Assembly: GCA_002311315.1 (NCBI GenBank)
Contig: DBZZ01000063.1
Span: 8,219 to 21,426 of the forward strand
Length of the DNA stretch: 13,208 bases
Direction: 5' to 3'
DNA from: Methylococcaceae bacterium UBA1147
Lineage (GTDB): Bacteria > Pseudomonadota > Gammaproteobacteria > Methylococcales > UBA1147
Below are positions 1-7,537 of this stretch, piece after piece (positions within the stretch are counted from its first letter, which is position 1; the number at the start of each line of letters is the position of its first letter). The translations under genes were made by a program, and so were the position numbers. The notes under the pieces were generated by a model. The model was not told the DNA's origin and searched no databases. It worked only from the letters and a program-made list of their open reading frames with translations.

Positions 1-41
1 GCCCGGACCGAATCCTCCATGTCAATCACCGGTTCATTCAT
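1..41 (-). CDS. mtnA: 5' tip of mtnA, methylthioribose-1-phosphate isomerase (partial)
   Basis: Only the first 13 codons are in the window, reading MNEPVIDMEDSVR from an ATG at 41-39 on the minus strand; the gene continues off the left edge. A GGGGA stretch about 8 bases before this ATG can serve as ribosome binding site. The fragment is too short for a motif call. The assignment rests on the N-terminal 'SVRA' style seen in MtnA proteins and on known gene order: in Pseudomonas and relatives mtnA sits divergently next to the TRZ/ATZ amidohydrolase that follows here. MtnA isomerises 5-methylthioribose-1-phosphate to the ribulose form in methionine salvage. An upstream in-frame ATG at 62-60 would add seven residues but has no good ribosome binding site. 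Confidence 0.45.
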   Translation of the reverse strand, partial: MNEPVIDMEDSVR

Positions 42-98
42 ATGCAGCGTCCCCAGTGCCATGATAGAGTGAGGCGCCTTCCATTCCAACTTCGAATC

Positions 99-1412
99 AT
101 GTTAGTCGATACCCTGATCAATTCCCGCTGGATTATACCTGTCGAACCTCACGACTTGATACTGGAACATCATTCCATCGCCATCCTCAACGGGCAAATC
201 GTCGAGTTGCTTCCCACCGAGGAAGCACTGAGCAAATACCAGGCTGGATCGATGGAAACATTGAACGACCACGTGCTGATTCCGGGGCTGATCAATTGCC
301 ACACGCATTCGCCCATGTCTTTCCTGAGAGGTATCGCGGACGACTTGCCGCTGATGGAATGGCTGCAGGGCACGATATGGCCACTGGAACAAAGATGGGT
401 CGGCGAATCGTTCGTCCGTGAAGGAACGGAACTGGCTATCGCCGAAATGCTGCGCGGCGGCATTACCTGTTTCAACGATATGTATTTTTTTCCAGAGATC
501 AGTGCGCGAGCGGCTCTGGCGAGCGGTATTCGTGCTTGTATCGGACTGATCGTGATTGATTTTCCCAGCGCCTGGGCGAGTAACAGCGATGAATACATCC
601 GCAAGGGACTGGTCCTACACGACGAACTTCGCAACGAATCGCTGGTGAGCGCAGCCTTCGCCCCGCATGCGCCTTACTCGGTATCCGATGATGCGCTGCG
701 CAAGGTAAAAATGTACTCTGACGAACTGCAGTTACCGATTCACATGCATGTACATGAAACACGCGACGAAATCGACCAACAGATCGAAAGTACGGGAACA
801 AGACCACTGGAACGTCTGGAAAATCTGGGGCTTCTTGACCCCTCCTTCATTGCAGTCCACATGACCCAACTCGACGAGAATGAAATCGCAGGACTCGCCG
901 AACACGGCTGCCACGTGGTTCACTGCCCCAAATCCAACCTTAAACTGGCCAGCGGATTCTGCCCCGTGAGCCAGTTGCTGGAGAACGGAATCAACGTTGC
1001 ACTCGGTACCGACAGCGCATCAAGCAATAACAGTCTCGACATCGTCGACGAAATGCGTATCGCTGCACTGCTCGCGAAAGGGGTTTCAGGCGATGCCAGC
1101 GCGGTTCCGGCAGCGATGGCTCTACGAATGGCAACGCTGAACGGAGCCACGGCGCTGGGCATCGACGACCGCTGCGGGTCGCTGAAGGCCGGGAAATCAG
1201 CCGATATCACAGCGATGTCACTGGATAGCCTGGAAACCCTGCCGGTATACAACCCGTGTTCCCAGATCGCCTATTCCGCCAGCCGGAACCAGGTTACCGA
1301 TGTCTGGATCGCGGGACGAAGAATGCTGAAGTCAGGCGAACTGACGACCCTAGACAGCGCCCAGATCAGACGTTCGATTTCCGAATGGTCAGCCAAGCTG
1401 CAGGCATTCTGA
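99..1412 (+). CDS. mtaD: TRZ/ATZ family amidohydrolase, MTA/SAH deaminase type
   Basis: A 437-aa cytosolic metal-dependent hydrolase of the amidohydrolase superfamily, predicted to deaminate 5-methylthioadenosine, S-adenosylhomocysteine or related adenine nucleosides. Visible motifs: the N-terminal strand ending in PGLINCHTH, whose His68 and His70 bind metal; HMHVHETRDE around the third metal histidine; HCPKSNLKL with the next conserved His; and GTDSASSNN with the catalytic or metal Asp. The C-terminal part returns to a small beta-sandwich (GKSADITAMSLDSL). I start at the ATG at 99 because the family begins with 'MxxDxLIxxRWIIPVEP'; an in-frame ATG at 42 would add 19 arginine-rich residues and overlap the mtnA start. 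No clear Shine-Dalgarno is visible before 99. The divergent mtnA supports a role in methylthioadenosine salvage. The exact substrate cannot be read from sequence; other TRZ/ATZ deaminases act on guanine or triazines. Confidence 0.88.
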   Translation: MLVDTLINSRWIIPVEPHDLILEHHSIAILNGQIVELLPTEEALSKYQAGSMETLNDHVLIPGLINCHTHSPMSFLRGIADDLPLMEWLQGTIWPLEQRWVGESFVREGTELAIAEMLRGGITCFNDMYFFPEISARAALASGIRACIGLIVIDFPSAWASNSDEYIRKGLVLHDELRNESLVSAAFAPHAPYSVSDDALRKVKMYSDELQLPIHMHVHETRDEIDQQIESTGTRPLERLENLGLLDPSFIAVHMTQLDENEIAGLAEHGCHVVHCPKSNLKLASGFCPVSQLLENGINVALGTDSASSNNSLDIVDEMRIAALLAKGVSGDASAVPAAMALRMATLNGATALGIDDRCGSLKAGKSADITAMSLDSLETLPVYNPCSQIAYSASRNQVTDVWIAGRRMLKSGELTTLDSAQIRRSISEWSAKLQAF

Positions 1413-1747
1413 CTTCCAACATTGCAGATCTCACGCCCAATCGATTCGTCCACCTGACCGACGGCACAAAACGCCTCCGGAGTCGGCCATTGCATGCAAC
1501 TCCTGCTGAAGCTTTTCTGCCTTCAATCACCTGCTGTTGCCGTATAACAGAACCACGTCTGAATCTCCGCTTGAACCCGAACCAGCCGGCCTATACAGTA
1601 ATACAGTAACCGTTGGCGTCGATGGTCACCGTCTTTACACGGCCGAGCGCGGCGACGTTTCAACCCTTGGAAAACCAGCAACTGCGGATCGATTTCCGAA
1701 TCTGGATTGGCAGATCCAATCTGAATCCTTCCCCTGGCCAAGAACTG
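1413..1747. other. Non-coding gap between mtaD and loiP
   Basis: No convincing gene is seen in these 335 bases. Open frames on either strand have no family features and no ribosome binding site. The stretch holds a candidate promoter (entered separately) and a small tandem duplication, ATACAGTA twice in a row at 1593-1608. No terminator hairpin with a T-tract is apparent after mtaD. Confidence 0.5.
1571..1599 (+). promoter_or_regulatory. Candidate sigma-70 promoter for loiP
   Basis: TTGAAC (1571-1576) is followed after exactly 17 bases by TACAGT (1594-1599), about 150 bases before the loiP ATG. Four of six -10 bases and most of the -35 fit the consensus. The -10 overlaps an 8-bp tandem duplication. 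The call rests on spacing and consensus alone. Confidence 0.35.
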
Positions 1748-2530
1748 ATGCACATCAGAAAAACTGCCCTCGCGTTGATTGTCCCTATAATGTTTTGCGG
1801 GTGCACGGCACAGGGAAACTTTGACCCAGATCGGGCACTGGCCGTAGGACTGCAGCTGGGAATTGGGGCATTGCAGCTTGCATTCCTCGACGAAGAAACG
1901 ATCAAACAAACCTCACGAAAGGCGGCAAGCCAGTACGACCAACAGAACAAGGTCGCGGGTCCGAGTTCGATTTATCACAAGCGTTTGCTGAATCTGACCC
2001 GTGGTATCAGACACATCGAGAACACATCGCTGAATTTCAAAGTTTACATCGCCGATGACGTCAATGCCTTCGCCATGGCTGACGGTACGATTCGAGTTTA
2101 CTCCGGCCTCATGGATTCCATGCCCGATGACCAGGTACTGGCTGTGATCCAGCACGAGGTTGGACATGTTCTTCTAAAACATTCCTACCAAGGAATGAAA
2201 GAACAATTGATGACCAATACCGCCTTCCAGATACTGGCATCCGCAGGTGGAACAATCGGTGACCTAACCACTTCGCAACTCGGACAGATCGCCTACACGG
2301 CCGCCAACGCTCATTTTTCCCAGCAAGATGAATTGGAATCGGACGCTTACGCGGTACGCGCACTAAACACCATGGGCAAAGACCCGTACTCGATGCTCAA
2401 GGCAATCCGAACGCTACAGCAGAAACTTGGCTCAAAAGGCGGTTTCCTGAGTTCACATCCATCGAACAAAACCCGCGTTGAGCACATCATCACCGAAATA
2501 CGCCGATCCAATATACCGCCGGATGTATAA
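1748..2530 (+). CDS. loiP: M48 family metalloprotease lipoprotein, LoiP/YggG type
   Basis: A 260-aa zinc endopeptidase, expected on the periplasmic side of the outer membrane as a lipoprotein. Residues 1-18 are a signal peptide (two positive charges, then a hydrophobic stretch) ending in FCGC, which makes Cys19 the lipidation site. The catalytic HEVGH is at 136-140 and the third zinc ligand is probably Glu195 in the ELESD motif. The segment NFKVYIADDVNAFAMADG followed by RVYSGLMD is nearly the same as in E. coli LoiP (YggG, 252 aa), as is the C-terminal SSHPSNKTRVEHI. E. coli LoiP works with BepA-like proteases in outer-membrane protein quality control. I start at ATG 1748 because it gives a proper signal peptide; the frame is open from 1613 but those 45 extra residues look non-coding. 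The neighbours give no further functional clue. A weak hairpin follows the stop. Confidence 0.9.
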   Translation: MHIRKTALALIVPIMFCGCTAQGNFDPDRALAVGLQLGIGALQLAFLDEETIKQTSRKAASQYDQQNKVAGPSSIYHKRLLNLTRGIRHIENTSLNFKVYIADDVNAFAMADGTIRVYSGLMDSMPDDQVLAVIQHEVGHVLLKHSYQGMKEQLMTNTAFQILASAGGTIGDLTTSQLGQIAYTAANAHFSQQDELESDAYAVRALNTMGKDPYSMLKAIRTLQQKLGSKGGFLSSHPSNKTRVEHIITEIRRSNIPPDV

Positions 2531-2551
2531 CGAACCAAAGTCTATGTCTGA

Positions 2552-2572
2552 CCGGATTCGAATTCCGGTTTT
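2552..2572 (+). terminator. Weak possible terminator after loiP
   Basis: CCGGA at 2552-2556 pairs with TCCGG at 2564-2568 around a TTCGAAT core, followed by TTTT. The stem has only five pairs and the stretch overlaps the start of the mrp-like remnant, so it may be chance. Confidence 0.3.
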
Positions 2573-2732
2573 AGGGTTGATCGAGAACATGAGTTTCATT
2601 GTTTGTAGTGATTGTTGCGCTGAGCACGCCATCTTTGCGAAGGCCGGCGGCGCTAAAGATGCCAATGCATGATCGAGATGAAGCTGGGGACACCGGTGGT
2701 GACCGGTGTCAATGACTTCAGGGAGCCCACGC
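2556..2732 (+). pseudogene. mrp: Remnant of Mrp/ApbC Fe-S carrier ATPase (internal and C-terminal scrap)
   Basis: Just after loiP, one frame reads IPVLGLIENMSFIVCSDC (2562-2615) and continues with IFAKAGGAK. This matches the region of Mrp/ApbC proteins holding the CxxC that binds the bridging Fe-S cluster (E. coli: VPVLGIVENMS...CSNC...IFGTGGAEK). It stops at a TGA at 2670-2672. Reading on in a different frame gives LGTPVV and then FREP, which resembles the Mrp C-terminal 'GTPVV' stretch, but about 18 residues seem missing between the pieces. The nucleotide-binding half with its Walker A motif is absent. So this is a decayed 3' fragment with a frameshift and a deletion, not an active gene. 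The first piece is a good match; the second is weaker. Confidence 0.6.
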
Positions 2733-2733
2733 C

Positions 2734-4194
2734 GAGGATAGCGACTACACTAGCGATCACCAGCGCTCCAAGCATTTCCCCTCCCGGTTCGCTCCTTCAC
2801 TCGGCTACATGGATTGGAAAACCCAACTAGACCTGTTCCGCCAATTTGAAGGGGCTCGCATTTTCCCTTTGAAGCTTGTATCCGTCGGCCCGGAGCCTCC
2901 CTACGGGCCCGCTTTTGTCCTCGGAGGCCTGGATCCAGCTCCGCTTACCGCAACGAGCGTTGCTCGGCTCCTCCAAGACGCTCTAGCGCTTTCGGCATGG
3001 AAAGAGGTCCCGGGCAACCGCTGGTCGCTTCGCGTCAACCCGTCAAGCGGGAATCTCCACCCAACCGAGGGGTACCTGGTAAGCGGCCCTATCACAGGCC
3101 TTCATGACGAGGCTGCTATCTATCACTATGCGCCTACCTCCATTCGCTGAAGCTACAGGCCGAGCTGCCCTCTGAGGCATGGAGTACCCTCGCGGCACGG
3201 TTGCCCCCCCAATCACTCCTCGTCGATCTAAGTTCTATTCACTGGTGCGAGTCGTGGAAATACGGCGAACGGGCATTTCGCTATTGTCAGCACAATATGG
3301 GGCATGCGATTGCCTGCATCGCAGTTGCGGCTGCAGGGCTCGGCTGCTCGAGAACGTCAAGGCTGAGATGCAACAGAGCTTTAAGCTTGAGACCGATCTT
3401 GTCTCTACTCTGCGGACATCGTGCTGGATGGGCAGTAAGAACACGCTCAGCCAAGGCCACCACGATTGGCCGGTCATCGATGAGGTCGCGACAGCCACCC
3501 AGAAACATGCGCGGCGCGGGGTTGCGTTTGACGGACGGACCCACATCAAGAGGGAGGCTTTCTATCAGATTCTCTCCTAAAAGCGATGCCAGGAGAGAAC
3601 CAGACCCCGTTCACGACTCTACCATGGCGTCCGTGTGTTGACCTCCTACTCTTCGTCCATTGGGTGGAGGAGCTACCGTCCGGACTCTACGTGCTCTTGC
3701 TACACCCCGCCTACAAAGACGTGCTTCGTCGTTCAATGAAGCGAGGCTTCTTGTGGTACACATCCGATGGGTGTCCGAACTCTTTGCCGCTCTTTTTTCT
3801 TGTGGAGGGAGACGTCCGCGATCTTCCCCAACAGACGAGTTGCAATCAGGCGATTGCCGCCGACGGCGCGTTTGCCGTCGCAATGCTCGCCGAGTATCGC
3901 GAGCCTCTCGAGTCTTTCGACTCCTGGTTTTACCGCCGGCTCAATTGGGAAACAGGGGTCGCTGGTCAGGTACAATACCTCGAGGCAGAGACAGCCGAGA
4001 TTCGCGGCACGGACATTGGCTGCTTTTTCGATGACCTGAGCCATAACGTCTTCGGACTCGAGGGCGACAGCTTTTAGGTACTCTACCACTTCACGATGGG
4101 TGCTACGATCGACGACTCGCGCCTGCAAACCCATCCGCGCTATCAACACCTCTCTTGCGACCCCGAGGCGAGCAAAACTTCAATGGAGCACTAA
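2734..4194 (+). pseudogene. Broken SagB/ThcOx-type double nitroreductase-domain oxidoreductase
   Basis: When intact this family is a cytosolic FMN oxidoreductase of about 500 aa with two nitroreductase-like halves; SagB and ThcOx members oxidise azolines in peptide natural products, but many are stand-alone with unknown substrate. Recognisable blocks appear in order but in different frames. SKHFPSRFAPSLGYMDW to NPSSGNLHPTEGYL and YHYAPT run at 2734-3138. HSLKLQAELPSEAW to SSIHW and KYGERAFRYCQHNMGHA follow after a frameshift near 3140. RARLLENVK to DWPVIDEVA and FDGRTH follow after a second shift near 3345. LPWRP to TSDGCPNSLPLF and RGTDIGCFFDD follow after a third near 3580. An in-frame TAG at 4075-4077 interrupts the final block before YHFTMG; the frame then runs to TAA at 4192-4194. 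No ATG, GTG or TTG lies in frame between the stop at 2713 and the first conserved block. The gene is clearly inactivated. It ends 3 bases before selO, so the two were probably one operon. Confidence 0.85.
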
Positions 4195-4197
4195 GCC

Positions 4198-5847
4198 ATG
4201 GTAACCCAAGCACCCTTCCCGAACCGAGAACGGCCCGATGGTGCTGCGTTCGACGCACCGGGCATGCCGAAATTTAGAAGTCGTTTCACTGAGCAGTTAC
4301 CGGCCGACCCTGAGGCATCGAATAACCGTCGCCAGGTTACTGGCGCCTGCTACTCTCGGGTGCAGCCAACGCGGGTGGCCAATCCCCGATTGATTGCCCA
4401 TTCACGAGAAGTCGCAGAACTACTGGGGCTACCGGCGGGGGTTTACGCATCCGCGGAGTTCCTCGAGGTCATGAGTGGCAATCGACTACTGCGGGGGATG
4501 GATCCCTACGCCACTTGTTATGGCGGCCACCAATTTGGTAACTGGGCCGGTCAGCTCGGTGATGGTCGCGCCATTAACCTCGGAGAAATCATCAATCAGC
4601 AAGGTAAGCGCTGGGTGTTGCAGCTAAAAGGCGCCGGGCTGACACCCTACTCGCGTTCGGCGGATGGTTTGGCAGTGTTGCGCTCCTCGGTACGCGAGTT
4701 TCTGTGCAGCGAGGCGATGCATCACCTCGGTGTACCCACGACACGGGCGCTGAGCCTGGTTACCACCGGTGAGCAAGTCATGCGGGACATGTTCTATGAT
4801 GGCAAGTCAAAGTACGAGCCCGGTGCAATTGTCTGCCGCGTGGCGCCATCATTCACTCGCTTTGGCAGCTTTGAGATCTTTGCCGCCCGAGGTGAACACA
4901 CGCTATTGAAACAGCTCGCAGACTACACCATAGAAACCGACTTTCCCCATATCGGCACGCCTTCACCATCGACCTACGTCGCATGGTTCGAGGAGATTTG
5001 CCGGCGGACCGCCGATATGATCGTGCAATGGATGCGGGTTGGATTTGTTCATGGAGTGATGAATACCGATAACATGTCGGTACTGGGACTCACTATCGAC
5101 TACGGACCCTACGGTTGGCTCGATAATTTTGATCCCGATTGGACGCCAAACACCACGGACGCACACGGAAAGAGATATCGCTTTGGCCGCCAACCCGACA
5201 TTGCATTGTGGAATCTTCATAAGCTCGGCAACGCGCTTTACCCGTTGGTCAAGGAAGCCGAACCACTGCAGGAAGCGCTTAGCGCCTACTCGACGCAGTT
5301 CAATCTGGGATGGCGTGCCATGATGGCCGCTAAGCTAGGGCTTAGCGAATCGGAGCAGGAAGACGACGGCCAACTGGTATCGGATCTTCTTGACCTGCTC
5401 GCCGCTACCGAGACCGACATGACGATCTTCTTTCGGAGGCTTGCCGATGTGCATCTCGACTCTATCGCCCAGAGCGATGCTTTGCATGAGAGCGTAATGC
5501 AACCGCTTATGACAGCCTACTACACGCCCGATAGGCTTGAAGACCACATCGGCACAATGCTCGTCTGGCTGGGCCGATATGCTCGTCGGATCCGTAATGC
5601 TGGGATGCCCGACCGCGTTCGCCGAAAGCAGATGAATCGCGTCAACCCCAAATACGTGATACGAAACTACTTGGCGCAGCTTGCCATCGACAAAGCAGAG
5701 CAAGGCGACTCGTCGATGGTCAACGAGCTACTCGAATTATCGAAACGCCCGTACGACGAACAGCCTGCAATGGAGCATTACGCGAAAAAGCGTCCCGACT
5801 GGGCACGCCGACGTGCCGGCTGCTCGATGTTGTCATGCAGCTCCTAG
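4198..5847 (+). CDS. selO: SelO family protein adenylyltransferase (YdiU)
   Basis: A 549-aa pseudokinase-fold enzyme that transfers AMP from ATP to Ser, Thr or Tyr of target proteins, a response tied to oxidative stress in the SelO family. Visible features: MDPYATCYGGHQFG (101-114), a strongly conserved SelO signature; LQLKGAGLTPYSR with the ATP-contacting Lys144; the C-lobe VHGVMNTDNMS with Asp291 and Asn292; and DYGPYG with Asp301, the metal-binding Asp equivalent to the kinase DFG. The chain ends in SCSS, the same C-terminus as E. coli YdiU, where the eukaryotic protein has selenocysteine. Length is close to the usual bacterial size of about 480-550 aa. The ATG at 4198 has GGAG about 9 bases upstream inside the tail of the broken oxidoreductase gene; a start at Met23 is possible and would match shorter relatives. 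Reading frame and all key residues are intact despite the decayed upstream neighbour. Confidence 0.93.
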   Translation: MVTQAPFPNRERPDGAAFDAPGMPKFRSRFTEQLPADPEASNNRRQVTGACYSRVQPTRVANPRLIAHSREVAELLGLPAGVYASAEFLEVMSGNRLLRGMDPYATCYGGHQFGNWAGQLGDGRAINLGEIINQQGKRWVLQLKGAGLTPYSRSADGLAVLRSSVREFLCSEAMHHLGVPTTRALSLVTTGEQVMRDMFYDGKSKYEPGAIVCRVAPSFTRFGSFEIFAARGEHTLLKQLADYTIETDFPHIGTPSPSTYVAWFEEICRRTADMIVQWMRVGFVHGVMNTDNMSVLGLTIDYGPYGWLDNFDPDWTPNTTDAHGKRYRFGRQPDIALWNLHKLGNALYPLVKEAEPLQEALSAYSTQFNLGWRAMMAAKLGLSESEQEDDGQLVSDLLDLLAATETDMTIFFRRLADVHLDSIAQSDALHESVMQPLMTAYYTPDRLEDHIGTMLVWLGRYARRIRNAGMPDRVRRKQMNRVNPKYVIRNYLAQLAIDKAEQGDSSMVNELLELSKRPYDEQPAMEHYAKKRPDWARRRAGCSMLSCSS

Positions 5848-6224
5848 GCACTTAGAAAACAGGATGTTGACTGCCTATGACGACGATCATGAACGTGCGC
5901 ATAGTTCACTGGGAGTTCTAGTAGGAATGAACATCTCGATTCTATGTGACGGTTCGCTAATCGACTTCGAGTCATTCGCACTGCGCACCAGGAACCTTCA
6001 GGATCAACCGGACGGAACGGTGCCTTACGACACCGCTGTTCAAACAATATTCCTGGCAACTCAACCCATTGAACTCTCTGGTACGCAAAGGCTAAATGTT
6101 CAATGCCAGCGCCGATCCAGCGCAATCGTCGGAAAGAGGAGGAGCCGATCAAGAACCAAGACCTTCCAAATTACTGGGAAGAATATCCGCAAAAAGAACG
6201 ATTAATTACGTTAAAAGTTGCCTT
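5848..6224. other. 377-base gap between selO and ferredoxin, no recognised gene
   Basis: I see no gene I can name. A plus-strand frame from ATG 5864 overlaps the ferredoxin upstream region and has AGG directly against the ATG, too close for a ribosome binding site. A short frame at 6103-6237 reads protein-like in its middle (KEEEPIKNQDLPNYWEEYPQ) but lacks a ribosome binding site and overlaps the ferredoxin start. The region may hold decayed coding sequence. Confidence 0.4.
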
Positions 6225-6479
6225 ATGTCTTTACTGATTACCGATGAATGCATCAACTGCGACGTTTGTGAACCCGCGTGCCCGAATTTGGCGATCTCAC
6301 AGGGTAAGGAGATCTATGAAATTGATCCAAACCGATGCACCGAATGCGTCGGTCACTTCGATTCCGCGCAATGTGTGGCGGTTTGTCCCGTGGACTGCAT
6401 TATTTTGGATCCCGACTGGGTCGAGAGCCAGAATTCCCTACACAACAAGTACCTCAAACTGACTGCCGAGCAGGTCTGA
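6225..6479 (+). CDS. yfhL: YfhL-family 2[4Fe-4S] ferredoxin (Allochromatium type)
   Basis: An 84-aa soluble electron carrier with two [4Fe-4S] clusters. The first motif is C9-x2-C12-x2-C15-x3-C19-P. The second is C38-x2-C41, an eight-residue insert (VGHFDSAQ), then C50-x3-C54-P. The insert, the extra Cys58 and a C-terminal tail ending in a helix-like segment (NKYLKLTAEQ) mark the Allochromatium vinosum / YfhL ferredoxin group, which has clusters of very negative potential. I start at ATG 6225 because MSLLITDECINC is the usual family N-terminus; the frame is open upstream but unlike any ferredoxin. The ribosome binding site is weak. In many gammaproteobacteria this gene follows coaD; here it stands alone between an unrecognised gap and an AT-rich region. 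The redox partner is not visible. Confidence 0.93.
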   Translation: MSLLITDECINCDVCEPACPNLAISQGKEIYEIDPNRCTECVGHFDSAQCVAVCPVDCIILDPDWVESQNSLHNKYLKLTAEQV

Positions 6480-7018
6480 GGCTGTGTTTGGCGCTCAGAA
6501 CCATGTCGGCAAAAAGCCATTCGTTGTCTCACTATGGTTCCAACACACACCCAGATCGGTAGCATAGATCTGGTTTATAAACAGGAATCTCTTGTGTTTT
6601 CTTGAGAATGTTAGTGCGTCTAATAACCGGAAGCGGCGTCCACTCGCCCTCAAACACCCGACCATTGAGGACAAACTGAGTGTTGTTTGATCAAATTTGT
6701 CAGTCAATCCGCGAAAAAAGCTGCTTAATAGAGCTTGTCTTTCGTCTCAGCATTTGTTCCATTCGGTGATTATCATTAACTTATTATATTTATTGACTGT
6801 TTATAATATAACCTAAAAGTAGCGTATAAACTATCCGTTTAAATTCAAACAATAATAGGTATTCGATCAACTAACATTTAATGATTTAGTCTCGACAATT
6901 TCAATTAAAAATATATCTTATAGGTTAGCATTAATAAATTATAAGTTTCATATGTAGTATTAGAAAATTTCTGAAACAAGTGAATGTTAAATATCAGTGT
7001 TAAAATGAACATGTTGTC
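6480..7018. other. Gene-poor stretch, very AT-rich from about 6720
   Basis: No supported gene in these 539 bases. At 6541-6690 the minus strand has a start-less frame with protein-like text (FVLNGRVFEGEWTPLPV), and another frame at 6495-6707 is open for 70 codons; neither has a ribosome binding site or a known motif. From about 6720 base composition falls abruptly to mostly A and T, with many short T/A runs and chance TATAAT-like boxes (for example 6802-6807), and stays AT-rich into the phhB gene. The shift suggests a junction between DNA of different origin. Confidence 0.5.
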
Positions 7019-7153
7019 ATGAAGGCTGTCGAATCAGGAAACTTAAATGGCACTAAAGCCTTCGATATAAAAAAGATTCGGGAAGATCCTTCTATAGGTC
7101 TGGGTCATTGTATCGAAGACAAAATTGAAATGGAATTGGTAACTTTTAATTGA
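7019..7153 (+). CDS. Small 44-aa open frame upstream of phhB, possible
   Basis: An uninterrupted 44-codon frame from ATG 7019 to TGA 7151-7153, ending 22 bases before phhB. It has an even, soluble, mildly acidic composition and AT-rich codons like phhB, with the segment KAFDIKKIREDPSIGLGHC in the middle. There is no clear Shine-Dalgarno, and an ATG at 7004 in another frame ends almost at once. I do not recognise the product. The KIREDPSIGL part loosely recalls N-terminal stretches of OsmC-like proteins, so a truncated gene is an alternative. It may equally be leader sequence of phhB. Confidence 0.3.
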   Translation: MKAVESGNLNGTKAFDIKKIREDPSIGLGHCIEDKIEMELVTFN

Positions 7154-7175
7154 CCCTAATAAACGGGAGGACCAG

Positions 7176-7508
7176 ATGAATCAATTGACCAATAAAACTT
7201 GTGTTGCTTGTAGAGTAGGTGCACCGCTTGCGACAGAGGAAGAAATCAATGAATTTATGCAGCAACTACCGCATTGGTCAATTGTTGAGGAGAATGAAGT
7301 AAAACGCTTAAAGCGGGTTTTTACTGTTAATAATTTTAAAGACGCAGTGGCATTTACACAAAAAGTTGCTGTTCTTTCTGAAGATGAAAATCATCATCCT
7401 GCTATTTTGACGGAATGGGGGAAAGTCACCGTTTGTTGGTGGTCACATAAAATAAAAGGCTTGCACGTTAATGATTTCATTATGGCTGCTAAAACAGACC
7501 AGTTATGA
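7176..7508 (+). CDS. phhB: Pterin-4a-carbinolamine dehydratase
   Basis: A 110-aa cytosolic enzyme that dehydrates 4a-hydroxytetrahydrobiopterin, regenerating the pterin cofactor of aromatic amino acid hydroxylases; some members act in molybdopterin or folate-related pathways. The active-site signature is complete: ENHHP with His73, His74 and Pro75, Trp81, and His91 eighteen residues after His73, matching the spacing of the three catalytic histidines of mammalian DCoH. GLHVNDFIMAAK closes the fold. The N-terminal CVACRVGAP with a CxxC is common in gammaproteobacterial members. The start has a strong GGGAGG eight bases upstream. No phenylalanine hydroxylase gene is in the window, so the partner is unknown. 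Codons are markedly more AT-rich than in ubiG or selO, pointing to a different origin from its neighbours. Confidence 0.95.
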   Translation: MNQLTNKTCVACRVGAPLATEEEINEFMQQLPHWSIVEENEVKRLKRVFTVNNFKDAVAFTQKVAVLSEDENHHPAILTEWGKVTVCWWSHKIKGLHVNDFIMAAKTDQL

Positions 7509-7537
7509 GATTAATCTAAAATATAAATATTTGTTAG

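Noticed and set aside
42..98. Upstream ATG extending mtaD by 19 residues
   Set aside because: The extra residues are arginine-rich and unlike the family N-terminus, and they overlap the divergent mtnA start.
1613..1747. Longer N-terminus for loiP from ATG 1613
   Set aside because: It would bury the signal peptide and lipobox 45 residues inside the protein; ATG 1748 gives a proper lipoprotein.
3201..3641. Separate 146-aa and 133-aa genes in overlapping frames
   Set aside because: Their readable parts are consecutive blocks of one SagB-like protein; the rest is out-of-frame text.
3733..4149. 138-aa minus-strand open frame
   Set aside because: It is antisense to the conserved nitroreductase block, has no ribosome binding site and no family features.
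6480..6720. Possible transposase remnant after the ferredoxin
   Set aside because: No DDE motif, helix-turn-helix, terminal inverted repeats or target duplications could be found.
6763..6785. Fur-box-like sequence GATTATCATTAACTTATTA
   Set aside because: It matches only about 11 of 19 consensus bases and lies in AT-rich DNA where such matches are expected by chance.
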